A stretch of DNA of 64,000 nucleotides, from NCBI GenBank assembly GCA_965213855.1, contig CBDCAA010000007.1:806001-870000 (forward strand). Direction: 5' to 3'. Positions 45,558-54,409 of this stretch are shown here, one piece after another. Position 1 is the first letter of the stretch. The number at the start of each line of letters is the position of its first letter. The DNA comes from JBBROS01 sp965213855 (GTDB lineage Bacteria; Pseudomonadota; Alphaproteobacteria; Acetobacterales; Acetobacteraceae). The position numbers were made by a program, and so were the translations under genes. The notes under the pieces are model-generated. The model ran no database searches. It was not told the origin of the DNA and worked only from the letters and a program-made list of their open reading frames with translations.

Positions 45558-46619
45558 TCAGGTTGTTGCGGAATTGCGGCGAGCCTCTTCTAGTTCAAAC
45601 CATGTCGGAATCGCAAAAGTAGGAGATGCATCTTCGACCGCGTCGAACCGTCGAACGTTGGCATAAACATCGGAACTATATTCCGGTACGGGGTCACCGA
45701 CGCGAACTGCTTTGATCAGTGACAGTGATACCGTCTGATTAAGATCCAGACGCTGCATTGGATATGTTCCTGCAGCCAGGACCGAGAAACCTGAGGCCGT
45801 GATCATGTCCGATAGTGCCGCTGTATTCGGAATGAACCAGTTTGAGTTGTCGCGTAAGTAGGTGTCTCTGTAAAATCCAAGAAGTGGGATGTCGTTGATC
45901 TGGTCTACACTCATCTCCGCAGACAAGGTTTGTTTGGTAATCCTTGACAGGTCGACACCGACCGTGTCGTCCGCCCCCGGCTTAGAAAGCCAGTGATCGG
46001 CTGATGCCCCGGAGGTCATGAGCACGCCTCCCATCTCCATCAACGCATTCAGGCGTTCTAAGGCCAGTAATGGATGTTTAAGATGATAGTGCACGCCCGA
46101 GAATACGATGAAGTCGAACTTACCGAACAAGGATGGATGGAGGTCATAAACCGATGCGATTACGTGAGTGGTCGTTGATTGTCGAAGATCATGGATGAGA
46201 CCGAACCCATTCGTTCCCGGGTTTTGTATGTCAAGTGCGACGACTTCCGCGCCACAGTCCTCCGCAAAGAACGTCATCGCCCCAGAGAATGCGCCGATAT
46301 CCAAAACCCTCTTGCCCTTGAGGTCGGGACGAGCAATTCCAAAAAACCCAAAAAAGACCTCCGCTGGAGTCTCATTGGCCTGGTGTCCAGGTGAATAAAT
46401 CTCGGAGCCTCTAATCAACTCAATCTTCGAATACCAAACTTTTGGACCTTCGTTCAACAAGCGGTCTTCTATTTCTAGCGCATTCTCCTTCGCCCATTGA
46501 GGTGAGCGGGCGGCTTTCTCCCTGGCTGTGTGAGGGGGCAGTACGTTGAAGTATTGAGCCACCTTGGCAACAGAAAACTGCGCACTGTTATGATCGCTCA
46601 TTGAAACTCTCTCATCCAT
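45558..46619 (-). CDS. SAM-dependent methyltransferase (CmoB/DUF1698-like)
   Basis: Encodes 353 aa from ATG 46619, with a good RBS (GGAAGGGAT) upstream. The methyltransferase core is LKGKRVLDIGAFSGAMTFFA, EVVALDIQNPG, VYDLHPSLFGKFDFIVFSGV and HYHLKHPLLALERLNALMEM. The layout resembles CmoB-like DUF1698 proteins, but tRNA modification is not implied. Codon use and GC are clearly lower than in flanking genes, with more A/T at third positions. It lies between IS5 remnants in the same small island as the other methyltransferase. Probably horizontally acquired; acceptor unknown. Confidence 0.8.
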   Translation of the reverse strand: MDERVSMSDHNSAQFSVAKVAQYFNVLPPHTAREKAARSPQWAKENALEIEDRLLNEGPKVWYSKIELIRGSEIYSPGHQANETPAEVFFGFFGIARPDLKGKRVLDIGAFSGAMTFFAEDCGAEVVALDIQNPGTNGFGLIHDLRQSTTTHVIASVYDLHPSLFGKFDFIVFSGVHYHLKHPLLALERLNALMEMGGVLMTSGASADHWLSKPGADDTVGVDLSRITKQTLSAEMSVDQINDIPLLGFYRDTYLRDNSNWFIPNTAALSDMITASGFSVLAAGTYPMQRLDLNQTVSLSLIKAVRVGDPVPEYSSDVYANVRRFDAVEDASPTFAIPTWFELEEARRNSATT

Positions 46620-46700
46620 GTGATCCCTTCCGCTTTCGCCTCGGTGTTGGGGAAGCAACCCTAAACCTATCGTTCGCCAACCCACACTCCATACTCGGAA

Positions 46701-46820
46701 TCAGTAGCACACGGCGGCGGTGAGGGGGACCCGGGCGAGGGGTTTGGCGGCGAGCTTGTCGGACCGGGTTTCGACACGGCGGAAGTCCCACAGTCGTAAA
46801 TCGCCGCGACGCGCGCCATG
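46701..46820 (-). pseudogene. IS5-type transposase remnant, C-terminus
   Basis: Minus strand reads DLRLWDFRRVETRSDKLAAK then PLARVPLTAAVCY and TGA at 46703-46701. The pattern WxxRRVxTRxDKLAxxxLAxVxLxAxVCY is that of IS5-family transposase ends. Upstream sequence no longer keeps the frame. It closes the right side of the methyltransferase island. Confidence 0.6.
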
Positions 46821-46866
46821 GAAGCATCTTTACCCGACGGGGTGACCCGATTTGCCAAATGATGCG

Positions 46867-48708
46867 CTACCGATAGCCGGCGGCTTGAAGCTCGAAAAGT
46901 TCGGCGTAGCGGCCGCCCTGGGCGAGGAGTTCGGCGTGCGTGCCGCTGGCTTCGACCCGGCCGTTGGCCATGACGAGGATTTGGTCGGCCATGCGGACCG
47001 AGGAAAAGCGGTGGGAGATGAGGACGGCGGTGCGGCCGGCGCTGAGGGCCTTGAAGCGCTCGAAGACCTCGAACTCGGCGCGGGCGTCGAGGGCGGCGGT
47101 GGGTTCGTCGAGGATGAGGATGGCGGCGTCGCGCATGTAGGCGCGGGCGATGGCGACCTTCTGCCACTCGCCGCCCGACAGCTCGACGCCGCCCCGGAAG
47201 CGGCGGCCGACCATCTGGTCGTAGCCGCCGGCGAGGCGGCCGATGACCTCGTCGGCGCGGCCGCTGGCGGCGGCGCGTTCGATCATGGCGCGGTCGGTGC
47301 GGGCGTCGATGCGGCCGACGGCGATGTTGTCGGCGGCGGACAGGTCGTAGCGGACGAAGTCCTGGAAGATGACCCCGATACCGGCGCGCAGGCCGTCGAG
47401 GTCGTAGGCGCGGAGGTCGTGGCCGTCGAGCAGGATGCGGCCCTCCTCGGGGTCGTAGAGGCGGGTGAGGAGCTTCACGAGGGTGGTCTTGCCGGCGCCG
47501 TTCTCGCCGACGAGGGCGAGGACGCGGCCGGCGGGGAGGGCGAAGCTGAGGTGGCGGACGGTCCAGGATTCGGCACCGGGGTAGCGGAAGCCGACGTCTT
47601 CGAAGGTGATGCCTTGGGCGAGCACGGTCGGGAAGGGCAGCGGGTCGGGCGGGGAGGCGATGGCGGCGCGGATGCCGAGGAAGGCGAACAGGTCCTGGAG
47701 GTAGAGGGCCTGGCTGGCGAGCGAGGAGACGCCGGTGAGGACGCCGGCGAGGAGGCCGCGGAGGCGGAGGAACGAGGCGGCGAGAAAGGTGAGATCGCCG
47801 ACCGACAGCGCGCCCTCGGCGGTGCGCCAAGCGAGCAGGGCGTAGGCGGCGTAGTAGCCGAGCGTGCCGAGGGCGGCGTAGCCGGCGCCGGAGCCGGCGC
47901 GGCGCAGGGCGAAGGCTGCGTTCTCCTGCTGCATGGCGAGGGAGAGTTCGCGGTAGCGGCCGATGAGGAAGCCGTTGAGGCCGAAGAGCTTGACCTCCTT
48001 GGCGGTGGACGTGCTGGCGCCGGTCTGGCGGAGGTAGTCGAGCTCGCGCCGGTCGGCCGAGCGCTTGACGTTGATGTCGTAGGCGATGCGGTTGAACCGG
48101 ACCTCCCCGGCGAAGGCGGGAATGAGGGCGGCGGCGAGCAGCAGGATGAGCCAGGGGGCGTAGGCGGCGATGCCGAGCGCGAAGCCGGCGAGGGTGACGA
48201 GGTCCTGCGCCTGGCCGAACAGCAGGGCGATGAGGCCGGTGCGGCCGCTGGCGTAGCGCCGGGCGCGGTCGAGCCGGTCCTGGGTCTCGCTGTCCTCGAA
48301 GTCGCGGAGGTCGAGGGTGGCGGCGTGCTCCATGAGGCGAAGGCTGGTCTCGTCGCTGAAGCGGTCCGACAGGAGTTGATCGAGTAGCGAGACGCCGCGG
48401 GCGAGGGCGTCGGCGAGCAGCGCGAGGGCGAGTTCGCCGAGGAGGAGGAGCGCGAGACGCTCTGGGAACAGGGCCGACGCGGGCAGGCGGACGAGGTGCA
48501 CGACCTCGTCGACGATGAGCTTGCCGACGAACAGGGTGGCGATGGGCAGGAGGGCGCGGAGCAGGCGCAGGGCCAGCGTGCCGGCGGTGAGCGCCGGGCC
48601 GGTGCGCCAGAGCAGGCGGAGGAAGGGCGGCAGGGTGCGGAGTGCGCCGAGCTGGCCGATGAGGGTGTCGCGGAGGGAGGGGCGCGATGCGCTGCCGGGT
48701 GTGGCCAT
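46867..48708 (-). CDS. ABC exporter, fused membrane and ATPase domains
   Basis: Encodes 613 aa from ATG 48708. Residues about 1-340 hold six membrane helices with an ABC-B-type export domain. The ATPase has Walker A VGENGAGKTTLVKLLTRLYD, the signature VELSGGEWQKVAIARAY, Walker B ILILDEPTAALDARAE and the switch LISHRFSSVRMADQILVM. It works as a homodimer or paired half-transporter exporting lipids, drugs or glycan-linked products. It begins 5 bp after the MFS exporter stop, so the two exporters share a transcript with the glycosyltransferase-like gene. Confidence 0.88.
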   Translation of the reverse strand: MATPGSASRPSLRDTLIGQLGALRTLPPFLRLLWRTGPALTAGTLALRLLRALLPIATLFVGKLIVDEVVHLVRLPASALFPERLALLLLGELALALLADALARGVSLLDQLLSDRFSDETSLRLMEHAATLDLRDFEDSETQDRLDRARRYASGRTGLIALLFGQAQDLVTLAGFALGIAAYAPWLILLLAAALIPAFAGEVRFNRIAYDINVKRSADRRELDYLRQTGASTSTAKEVKLFGLNGFLIGRYRELSLAMQQENAAFALRRAGSGAGYAALGTLGYYAAYALLAWRTAEGALSVGDLTFLAASFLRLRGLLAGVLTGVSSLASQALYLQDLFAFLGIRAAIASPPDPLPFPTVLAQGITFEDVGFRYPGAESWTVRHLSFALPAGRVLALVGENGAGKTTLVKLLTRLYDPEEGRILLDGHDLRAYDLDGLRAGIGVIFQDFVRYDLSAADNIAVGRIDARTDRAMIERAAASGRADEVIGRLAGGYDQMVGRRFRGGVELSGGEWQKVAIARAYMRDAAILILDEPTAALDARAEFEVFERFKALSAGRTAVLISHRFSSVRMADQILVMANGRVEASGTHAELLAQGGRYAELFELQAAGYR

Positions 48709-48713
48709 GCCGC

Positions 48714-50075
48714 TCAGCGGGCCAGCAGGCGGGAGAAGCTGACGATACTGGCGACGCCGGCGAAGGCGGCGGCGAGATAGAGGGCGAGGATGGGGGCGTT
48801 GACGGGGGCGATGCCGAAGCAGAGGGCGACGAGGGCGGCGCCGATCGACTGGCCGAGCAGGCGGGAGGTGGCCACGGTGCCGCTGGCGCCGCCGCTGCGG
48901 CCGGCGGGCGCGGCCGACATGATCGCCTTCAGGTTGGGCGACTGGAAGAAGCCGAAGCCGGCGCCGCAAATGGCCATGCGGAGCATCACGGCAGCGGTGG
49001 AGGCGTCCGCCGGTAGGGTCGCCATGAGCAGCAGGCCGGTGCAGAGGATGACCATGCCGATGCCGCCGAGGATGGCGGGCGGATAGCGGTCGGAGAGCGG
49101 GCCGGCGATGGGGGCCATGATGCCGGTGGCGACGGGCCAGGGTGTCAGCAGCAGGCCGGTCTCGACCGCGCTGTGGCCGAGCACGGTCTGGAACAGGAAG
49201 GGCAGCGAGACGAAGCTGAGGCCCTGGGCGGCGAAGGAGCACATCGACGTGGCTGAGGAGAGGGCGAAGAGCGGGCGGCGATAGAGGTCGATCGGCAGGA
49301 GGGGTGCCGACTGGCCGCGCTGCTGGCGGACGAGCAGGGTGCCGCCGATCAGCGCGGTGGCGAGGGCGGCGACGGTCTGCAGCGCGCTTGCCTGGTGCGC
49401 GGCCTCGCCGACGGCGAGGATGATGGCGGCGAAGGTGATTGCGCTGAGCAGGCTGCCGACCCAGTCGAGCCGGCGGGCGGCGAGCGGTGTCTCAGGCAGG
49501 GAGCGGGCGGCGAGGACGAGGGCGAGCAAGCCGAGCGGCAGGTTGATCGCGAACAGCAGGGGCCAATTGGCGACGCTGAGGATGGCGGCGGCGACGCTGG
49601 GGCCGAGGGCAGTGGAGGTGGCGACGACGAGGGCGTTGAAGCCGACGCCGCGGCCGAGGCGGTTGGCCGGGTAGATGAAGCGGATCAGCGCGGTGTTGAC
49701 GCTCATGATGCCGGCGGCGCCAAGGCCCTGCAGCACGCGGGCGATGGTGAGGGTGGGGAGCGACCAGGACAGGGCGCAGAGGATGGAGGCGATGGTGAAC
49801 ACGAGCAGGCCGGCGCTGTAGACCCGGCGGAAGCCGACGATCTCGCCGAGCGCGCCGAGCGGCAGGAGGGTCGCGACGAGTGCGAGCTGGTAGGCGTTGA
49901 CGACCCAGATGGCGCTGGCCGGGCTGGCGTCGAGGTCGCGGGCGATGGTCGGCAGGGCGGTGTTGGCGATGCTGGTGTCGAGCGAGGCCATGCCGACGGC
50001 GATGACGATGGTGAGGACGGCGCGGCGGCGCTGGGCGGGGGGCAGGCCGGAGGCGTCGACGGATCCGGGCGTCAT
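48714..50075 (-). CDS. MFS exporter, DHA2 (14-helix) drug-efflux type
   Basis: Encodes 453 aa with 14 membrane helices. DHA2 features are VGMASLDTSIANTALPTIAR (motif D1), WVVNAYQLALVATLLPLGAL, GFRRVYSAGLLVFTIASIL (motif A region) and ARVLQGLGAAGIMSVNTALI with motif C-like GPSVAAAIL. It likely exports small hydrophobic compounds by proton antiport. The ATG at 50075 overlaps the upstream gene's TGA (ATGA), better than the ATG two codons upstream at 50081. Confidence 0.87.
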   Translation of the reverse strand: MTPGSVDASGLPPAQRRRAVLTIVIAVGMASLDTSIANTALPTIARDLDASPASAIWVVNAYQLALVATLLPLGALGEIVGFRRVYSAGLLVFTIASILCALSWSLPTLTIARVLQGLGAAGIMSVNTALIRFIYPANRLGRGVGFNALVVATSTALGPSVAAAILSVANWPLLFAINLPLGLLALVLAARSLPETPLAARRLDWVGSLLSAITFAAIILAVGEAAHQASALQTVAALATALIGGTLLVRQQRGQSAPLLPIDLYRRPLFALSSATSMCSFAAQGLSFVSLPFLFQTVLGHSAVETGLLLTPWPVATGIMAPIAGPLSDRYPPAILGGIGMVILCTGLLLMATLPADASTAAVMLRMAICGAGFGFFQSPNLKAIMSAAPAGRSGGASGTVATSRLLGQSIGAALVALCFGIAPVNAPILALYLAAAFAGVASIVSFSRLLAR

Positions 50076-50920
50076 CGGCACGGTTCGGGCCCGGTGCCGG
50101 CGAGAAAGCGGCGGCCGAGATGGCGCACTTCAAGGAACGCCGCGTTCTCGCGGGCGGGCTTATAGACCTCGAAAGACTGCATGAGCGGCAGGGTGGCCGC
50201 AGATTCGAGGGGGCCGACGAAGGCGTCGGTGGGGAGGCCGAAGCCGGGCTGGGTTGCCAACCGGCGCATCTGGCCGGCGCCGAGGAAGAAGCAGCCCGCG
50301 TGGACATTGTCGACCCGCTGGAACGCCAGGCGGCGGCCGAAGGCGTCGGCCTCGATGCGGGGGCGGATGGAGGTGTCCTGGAAGCGGGTGGCCGCGGCAG
50401 GGTCGGTCATGCCGCCATCGACGTACAGCTTCATGATGTCGAGGTCGTCGGCGAGCTCGAAGCGGTTGGGTTGCAGGAGGGCGTCATCGCCGAACAGGGC
50501 GCCAAACCAGTCGAGCTTGTCGAACAGCAGCGCGTCGGTGACCTCGATGTCGTCCTCGAGGTAGGCGAAGCGGTCGTACGCGGTCGCATGATACTGCATG
50601 ACCTTGTGGCAGGCGAAGCCGAGGGTCCGAGGAGGTACGCCGACGGCGCGGTGGGAGAAGAGCGCTTGGGGCAGGGCGTCGACGAGATGGTCGGTGGCCG
50701 TGGTGACCAGGACGACATCGATGTCGAGCGCGACGTGTTCGTTGGCGCGGGCGGGGTTGGGGCCGGAGAGTATCTGGCGGGCGCCGAAGGTTTGGTGCAC
50801 GGCGGTGATGCAGCGGGTGACCATGGCCGCCCGGGCGGCGCGTCCCTCGCGTTCGGAGCCGTAGAAGCCCAGGCCGGGCGTGTGCCGGTAGAAGTGGGGG
50901 ATCGTGACCAGAAGTCGCAG
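50072..50920 (-). CDS. Glycosyltransferase-like protein of unknown specificity, probable CTG start
   Basis: The first ATG (50824) gives 250 aa, but the frame is open upstream and reads RLLVTIPHFYRHTPGLGFYG then SEREGRAARAA before it. This looks like the beta-alpha start of a GT-A fold. No ATG, GTG or TTG lies in between; a CTG at 50920 has GGGAG six bases upstream, an ideal RBS. That start gives 282 aa. The core has an acidic EDD in YDRFAYLEDDIEVTD, typical of GT-A metal-binding sites, and NVHAGCFFLGAGQM. It is first in an operon with two exporters. Confidence 0.62.
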   Translation of the reverse strand: MRLLVTIPHFYRHTPGLGFYGSEREGRAARAAMVTRCITAVHQTFGARQILSGPNPARANEHVALDIDVVLVTTATDHLVDALPQALFSHRAVGVPPRTLGFACHKVMQYHATAYDRFAYLEDDIEVTDALLFDKLDWFGALFGDDALLQPNRFELADDLDIMKLYVDGGMTDPAAATRFQDTSIRPRIEADAFGRRLAFQRVDNVHAGCFFLGAGQMRRLATQPGFGLPTDAFVGPLESAATLPLMQSFEVYKPARENAAFLEVRHLGRRFLAGTGPEPCR

Positions 50921-50998
50921 GGGAGGCTCCCGGGGCGTTGCGCCGGGGGTTTGATGCAGTGCTGGTCTGGCGGGGTCAAGGTTGGGTGGGGGCGCTGC

Positions 50999-52996
50999 TC
51001 ATGCTTCGGCCGTTCGCGCGGGCCGCGCACCCTCATCCCGGCCCTCTTTCGCAGGCGGGAGAGGGAGCATGTTCGGCTCTTCTTCCGCCAGCGTCCGGGC
51101 GGGAGTGGTGACGGCGAGCTGCCAGGGGACGCCGATGACGGCGATGTCTTCGCCGCCGCCGCGCAGCAGGGCGGTGCGAAGCCGGCGTTCGCGGTGGGTG
51201 TGGAGCAGGACCTCCCACCAGCGCGCCTCGATGAGCTGCGGCAGGAGAACGGCGACGGGACGGCCGGGGTGACGGGCGCGCAGGGTTTCGAGCAGGCGGA
51301 GGAGCGGGCCGAGGATGGTGCGGTAGGGCGCCTGCTCGATGACCAGCTCGGGGGTGGGCAGGCCGCTGGCGCGGGCCGGGTCCTGGACGAAACGGCGCCA
51401 TTCGTCGCGCATGCGGGCCTGGTGCTCCTCACCATCGGGGCCTTCGAGCGCGGAGCAGTGCAGCGCGGTGACATCGGGAGATAGGCGCACGGCGTAGCGC
51501 AGCGCCTTGACGCCGATGCGGTCCCAGCGGGCGAGAGGGACGATGACGAGCGGGGCGGCGTGGTCGTGCAGGTCGAGCCGGGGGGCGCTTCCGGCCAGGA
51601 GCAGGCGGTCGAGCCGGCCGTAGTAGGAACGGACGGCGCGCAGCACGAGGAAGGCGGCGGGGATGACGACGAGGGTGATCCATGCGCCCTCCATGAACTT
51701 GGCAGCCATGATGACGGCCAGCGCGGCGCCGGTGGCGGCGGCGCCGATGCCGTTGATGCCGAGGCGGAGGCGGTCGGCATGGCCCCTCCCATGGGTGCGC
51801 CAGTGCACGGCCATGCCGGCCTGGGAGAGCGTGAACGACAGGAACGCGCCGACCGCGAACAGCGGAATGAGGCGGTCGGTGATACCGCCGAACGCCGTCA
51901 GCAGCAGCCCGGCCCCGCCAGCCAGGAACAGCACGCCCGCGGTGTAGACGAGGCGGCGGCCGGAGACGGCGAAGGCCTTGGGCAGGAAGCCGTCGGCAGC
52001 CACTTGGCGGCAGAGGCGGGGAAACCCGACGAAGCTGGTGTTGGCGGACAGGCAGAGCACCGCGAGAACGCTGCCGATGGCGACGTCGTACAGCCAGCCC
52101 TGGCCGTATATGGCGTGGACGAGTTGCGACAGGACGCTCTGGTAGCCGTCCTTGGTCTGGTCCATGGCCATGACGTGGTAGGCGGCGGCGAGGTGGGCGA
52201 TGCCGAGGAGCAGCAGGCCGAGGATGACGACGATGGCGGTCAGCGTCTGGTGGGCGTGCCGGGTGCGGGGCTCGCGGAAGGCGCCGACGCCGTTGCTGAC
52301 GGCCTCCACGCCGGTCATGGCGGTGCAGCCGGCCGCGAAGGTGCGGAGCAGGAGCCAGATGGACAGGGTTTCGGCGCCTTGCGGGACGGGGGGCGGGGCG
52401 ATGACGGCAGCCGGGTCGCCGGCGAGGGATTTCCAGACGCCCCAGGCGAGGACGGCGCCGAGGCTGACGATGAAGACGTAGGTGGGGCCGCCGAACAGCA
52501 GGCCCGACTCGCGGGTGCCGCGGAGGTTCACCAGGGTGAGCATGGCTAGCACGCCAAGGCAGAGCGGCAACGTCCAGTGCTGCAGCGCTGGGATGGCCGA
52601 GACGAGGGCCCCGATGCCGGCAGAGATGCCGACGGCGACGTTGAGCATGTAGTCGACCATGAGCGCGGCGGCGGCGAGGAGGCCGGCATCGCGGCCGAGG
52701 TTCTCTTTCGCGACGGTGTAGGAGCCGCCGTTGTTGGGATAGGCGGTGATGGTCTGCCAGTAGGAGAAGTAGAGGACGGCCAGCAACGCGAGGATGGCCC
52801 AGGTGATCGGGCCCATGAGGCCGAGGCCGGCGGCGCCGAGCGGGACGAGGACGGTGAGCGCAGCCTCGGGCCCGTAGGCGGCGGAGCCGAGGCCGTCGAG
52901 GCCCATAGCGGGCAGGCCTTCAACGAGGCCGATCTTGCTCTCCTCGGCTTCCTGGTTGGCGAGGGGCCGGCCGAGGAGCAGGCGGGTCAGAGACAT
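50999..52996 (-). CDS. APC-superfamily amino-acid permease with C-terminal soluble domain
   Basis: Encodes 665 aa. Residues about 1-460 hold 12 membrane helices of an APC permease (KIGLVEGLPAMGLDGLGSAA, YPNNGGSYTVAKENLGRDAG, TGVEAVSNGVGAFREP). Residues about 480-640 form a soluble alpha/beta domain (PLVIVPLARWDRIGVKALRY, GRPVAVLLPQLIEARWWEVL). The start MSLTRLLLGRPLANQEAEE at 52996 fits the family; an in-frame ATG at 53017 is possible. The final 20 residues (LPLPPAKEGRDEGARPARTA) are encoded by a dispersed repeat copy. Substrate unknown. It lies upstream of the glycosyltransferase-like operon on the same strand, with 78 bp between. Confidence 0.85.
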   Translation of the reverse strand: MSLTRLLLGRPLANQEAEESKIGLVEGLPAMGLDGLGSAAYGPEAALTVLVPLGAAGLGLMGPITWAILALLAVLYFSYWQTITAYPNNGGSYTVAKENLGRDAGLLAAAALMVDYMLNVAVGISAGIGALVSAIPALQHWTLPLCLGVLAMLTLVNLRGTRESGLLFGGPTYVFIVSLGAVLAWGVWKSLAGDPAAVIAPPPVPQGAETLSIWLLLRTFAAGCTAMTGVEAVSNGVGAFREPRTRHAHQTLTAIVVILGLLLLGIAHLAAAYHVMAMDQTKDGYQSVLSQLVHAIYGQGWLYDVAIGSVLAVLCLSANTSFVGFPRLCRQVAADGFLPKAFAVSGRRLVYTAGVLFLAGGAGLLLTAFGGITDRLIPLFAVGAFLSFTLSQAGMAVHWRTHGRGHADRLRLGINGIGAAATGAALAVIMAAKFMEGAWITLVVIPAAFLVLRAVRSYYGRLDRLLLAGSAPRLDLHDHAAPLVIVPLARWDRIGVKALRYAVRLSPDVTALHCSALEGPDGEEHQARMRDEWRRFVQDPARASGLPTPELVIEQAPYRTILGPLLRLLETLRARHPGRPVAVLLPQLIEARWWEVLLHTHRERRLRTALLRGGGEDIAVIGVPWQLAVTTPARTLAEEEPNMLPLPPAKEGRDEGARPARTAEA
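51029..51069. repeat. Dispersed palindromic repeat (copy D) at the 3' end of the permease gene
   Basis: Shares CACCCTCA, CCCTCT and CGCAGGCGGGAGAGGG with copy E near 60749-60788. Here it is inside the reading frame and supplies the last residues of the permease. Confidence 0.6.
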
Positions 52997-53114
52997 GCGG
53001 CCTCGTTGGGGGTTCATGGCCGGATCAACGCCGGGCGGGGCGCGGGGATCATATTTTTGCCGATGACCCGTGCCGGGTCTTGATCGGGTGGTGCGATGCG
53101 GACCAAGCATGGGC

Positions 53115-54293
53115 ATGTCGCACCCGCTTCTCCGGCTCAGGGCCAAGCAGGACCGCCGGTTGCGGGCCGGCTATCCGTGGGCGTTCAGCAATGAAGTGGC
53201 CATGACGCCGGAGCACCGGACGTGGGAGCGGGGCGGTGTGGTGCGGCTGGAGAGCGCGGAGGGCTGGCGCTACGGCGCCTTCATGTTCAACCCGCACAGC
53301 CTGATCGCGGCGCGGCTGCTGGACCGTGACCCGGCGGCCGAGATCGGGGCGGGGTGGGTGCGCGAGCGGCTTGCCTCAGCGCTCGCGCTGCGGGCGCGGG
53401 TCGTGCCCGGCGCGTACCACCGCCTGGTGCATGCGGAGGCGGATGGGCTGCCGGGGCTGATTGTGGACCGGTTCGGCGATGTGGCGGTGGTGCAGGCGAA
53501 CACGGCGGGGATGGACCGGCTGCTGCCGGAGATCACGGCGGCATTGCTGGAGGTGCTGCCGCTATCGGCTGTGGTGGCGCGCAACGAGAGCGGGGCGCGG
53601 GTGCAGGAGGGGCTGGCGCAGGAGGTGACGCTGCTGCATGGCGTGGTGGCCGAGGCGTGGGCCGAGGAGGCGGGGGTGCGCTTCCCGATCGATCCGCTCA
53701 CCGGCCAGAAGACGGGGTTCTTCTACGACCAGCGACCGAACCGGGACCGGGTGGCGGCGCTCGCGTTCGGGGCGCGGGTGCTGGACGTGTTCTGCCACAC
53801 GGGCGCGTTCGGGCTGCGCGCCGCGGCGTCAGGCGCGCGCGCGGTGACGCTGGTGGACAGCAGCCAGCCGGCGCTGGATCGGGCGATGGCAGCGGCGGCG
53901 CTGAACGGGTTGGCCGGCGTGACCGCGATGCGGGGCGACGCGTTCGAGACGATGGCCGCGCTGGCGGCGGCGGGCGAGCGGTTCGACATCGTGGTGTGCG
54001 ACCCGCCGGCTTTCGCGAAATCCAAGCGCGACCAGGAGGCGGGGTTGCGGGCGTACCAGCGGATGACGCGGTTGGCCGCACCGTTGGTCGAGCGCGGCGG
54101 GTTCCTGCTGGTTGCGTCCTGCAGCCACCATGCGCCGCTCGACCTGTTCACGGAGCAGGTCGCGGCCGGCCTGCAGCGGGCACGGCGGGACGCCCGGATC
54201 GTGCATACCGGCCGCGCCGGGCCGGACCATCCGGAGCACCCGATGTTGCCGGAGAGCGCTTATCTGAAGGCGTTGTTGCTGGAATTGCGGTGA
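53115..54293 (+). CDS. Class I rRNA methyltransferase, RlmI/RlmK-like
   Basis: Encodes 392 aa. The N-terminal PUA-like domain starts RLRAKQDRRLRAGYPWAFSN, followed by the central EAGVRFPIDPLTGQKTGFFY and DQRPNRD, the SAM motif VLDVFCHTGAFGLRAAASGA, and the cytosine-methyltransferase motif DIVVCDPPAFAKSK with SCSHH near the end. These are the hallmarks of the RlmI group that makes 5-methylcytosine in 23S rRNA. RlmI itself modifies position 1962 in E. coli; exact target here is inferred. Start at ATG 53115 (MSHPLLRL). Another ATG two codons upstream is possible. Confidence 0.88.
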   Translation: MSHPLLRLRAKQDRRLRAGYPWAFSNEVAMTPEHRTWERGGVVRLESAEGWRYGAFMFNPHSLIAARLLDRDPAAEIGAGWVRERLASALALRARVVPGAYHRLVHAEADGLPGLIVDRFGDVAVVQANTAGMDRLLPEITAALLEVLPLSAVVARNESGARVQEGLAQEVTLLHGVVAEAWAEEAGVRFPIDPLTGQKTGFFYDQRPNRDRVAALAFGARVLDVFCHTGAFGLRAAASGARAVTLVDSSQPALDRAMAAAALNGLAGVTAMRGDAFETMAALAAAGERFDIVVCDPPAFAKSKRDQEAGLRAYQRMTRLAAPLVERGGFLLVASCSHHAPLDLFTEQVAAGLQRARRDARIVHTGRAGPDHPEHPMLPESAYLKALLLELR

Positions 54294-54409
54294 GTGGCTG
54301 GCCAGCCCGGACCCGCCGGGGAACTTCGGTCCGCCCCACATTGGCCGGCCTTGGACCGTCGGCGGCTGACGTTCGGCATCCGTGACGTTGTAGGCGGCAT
54401 TGTGCACGA

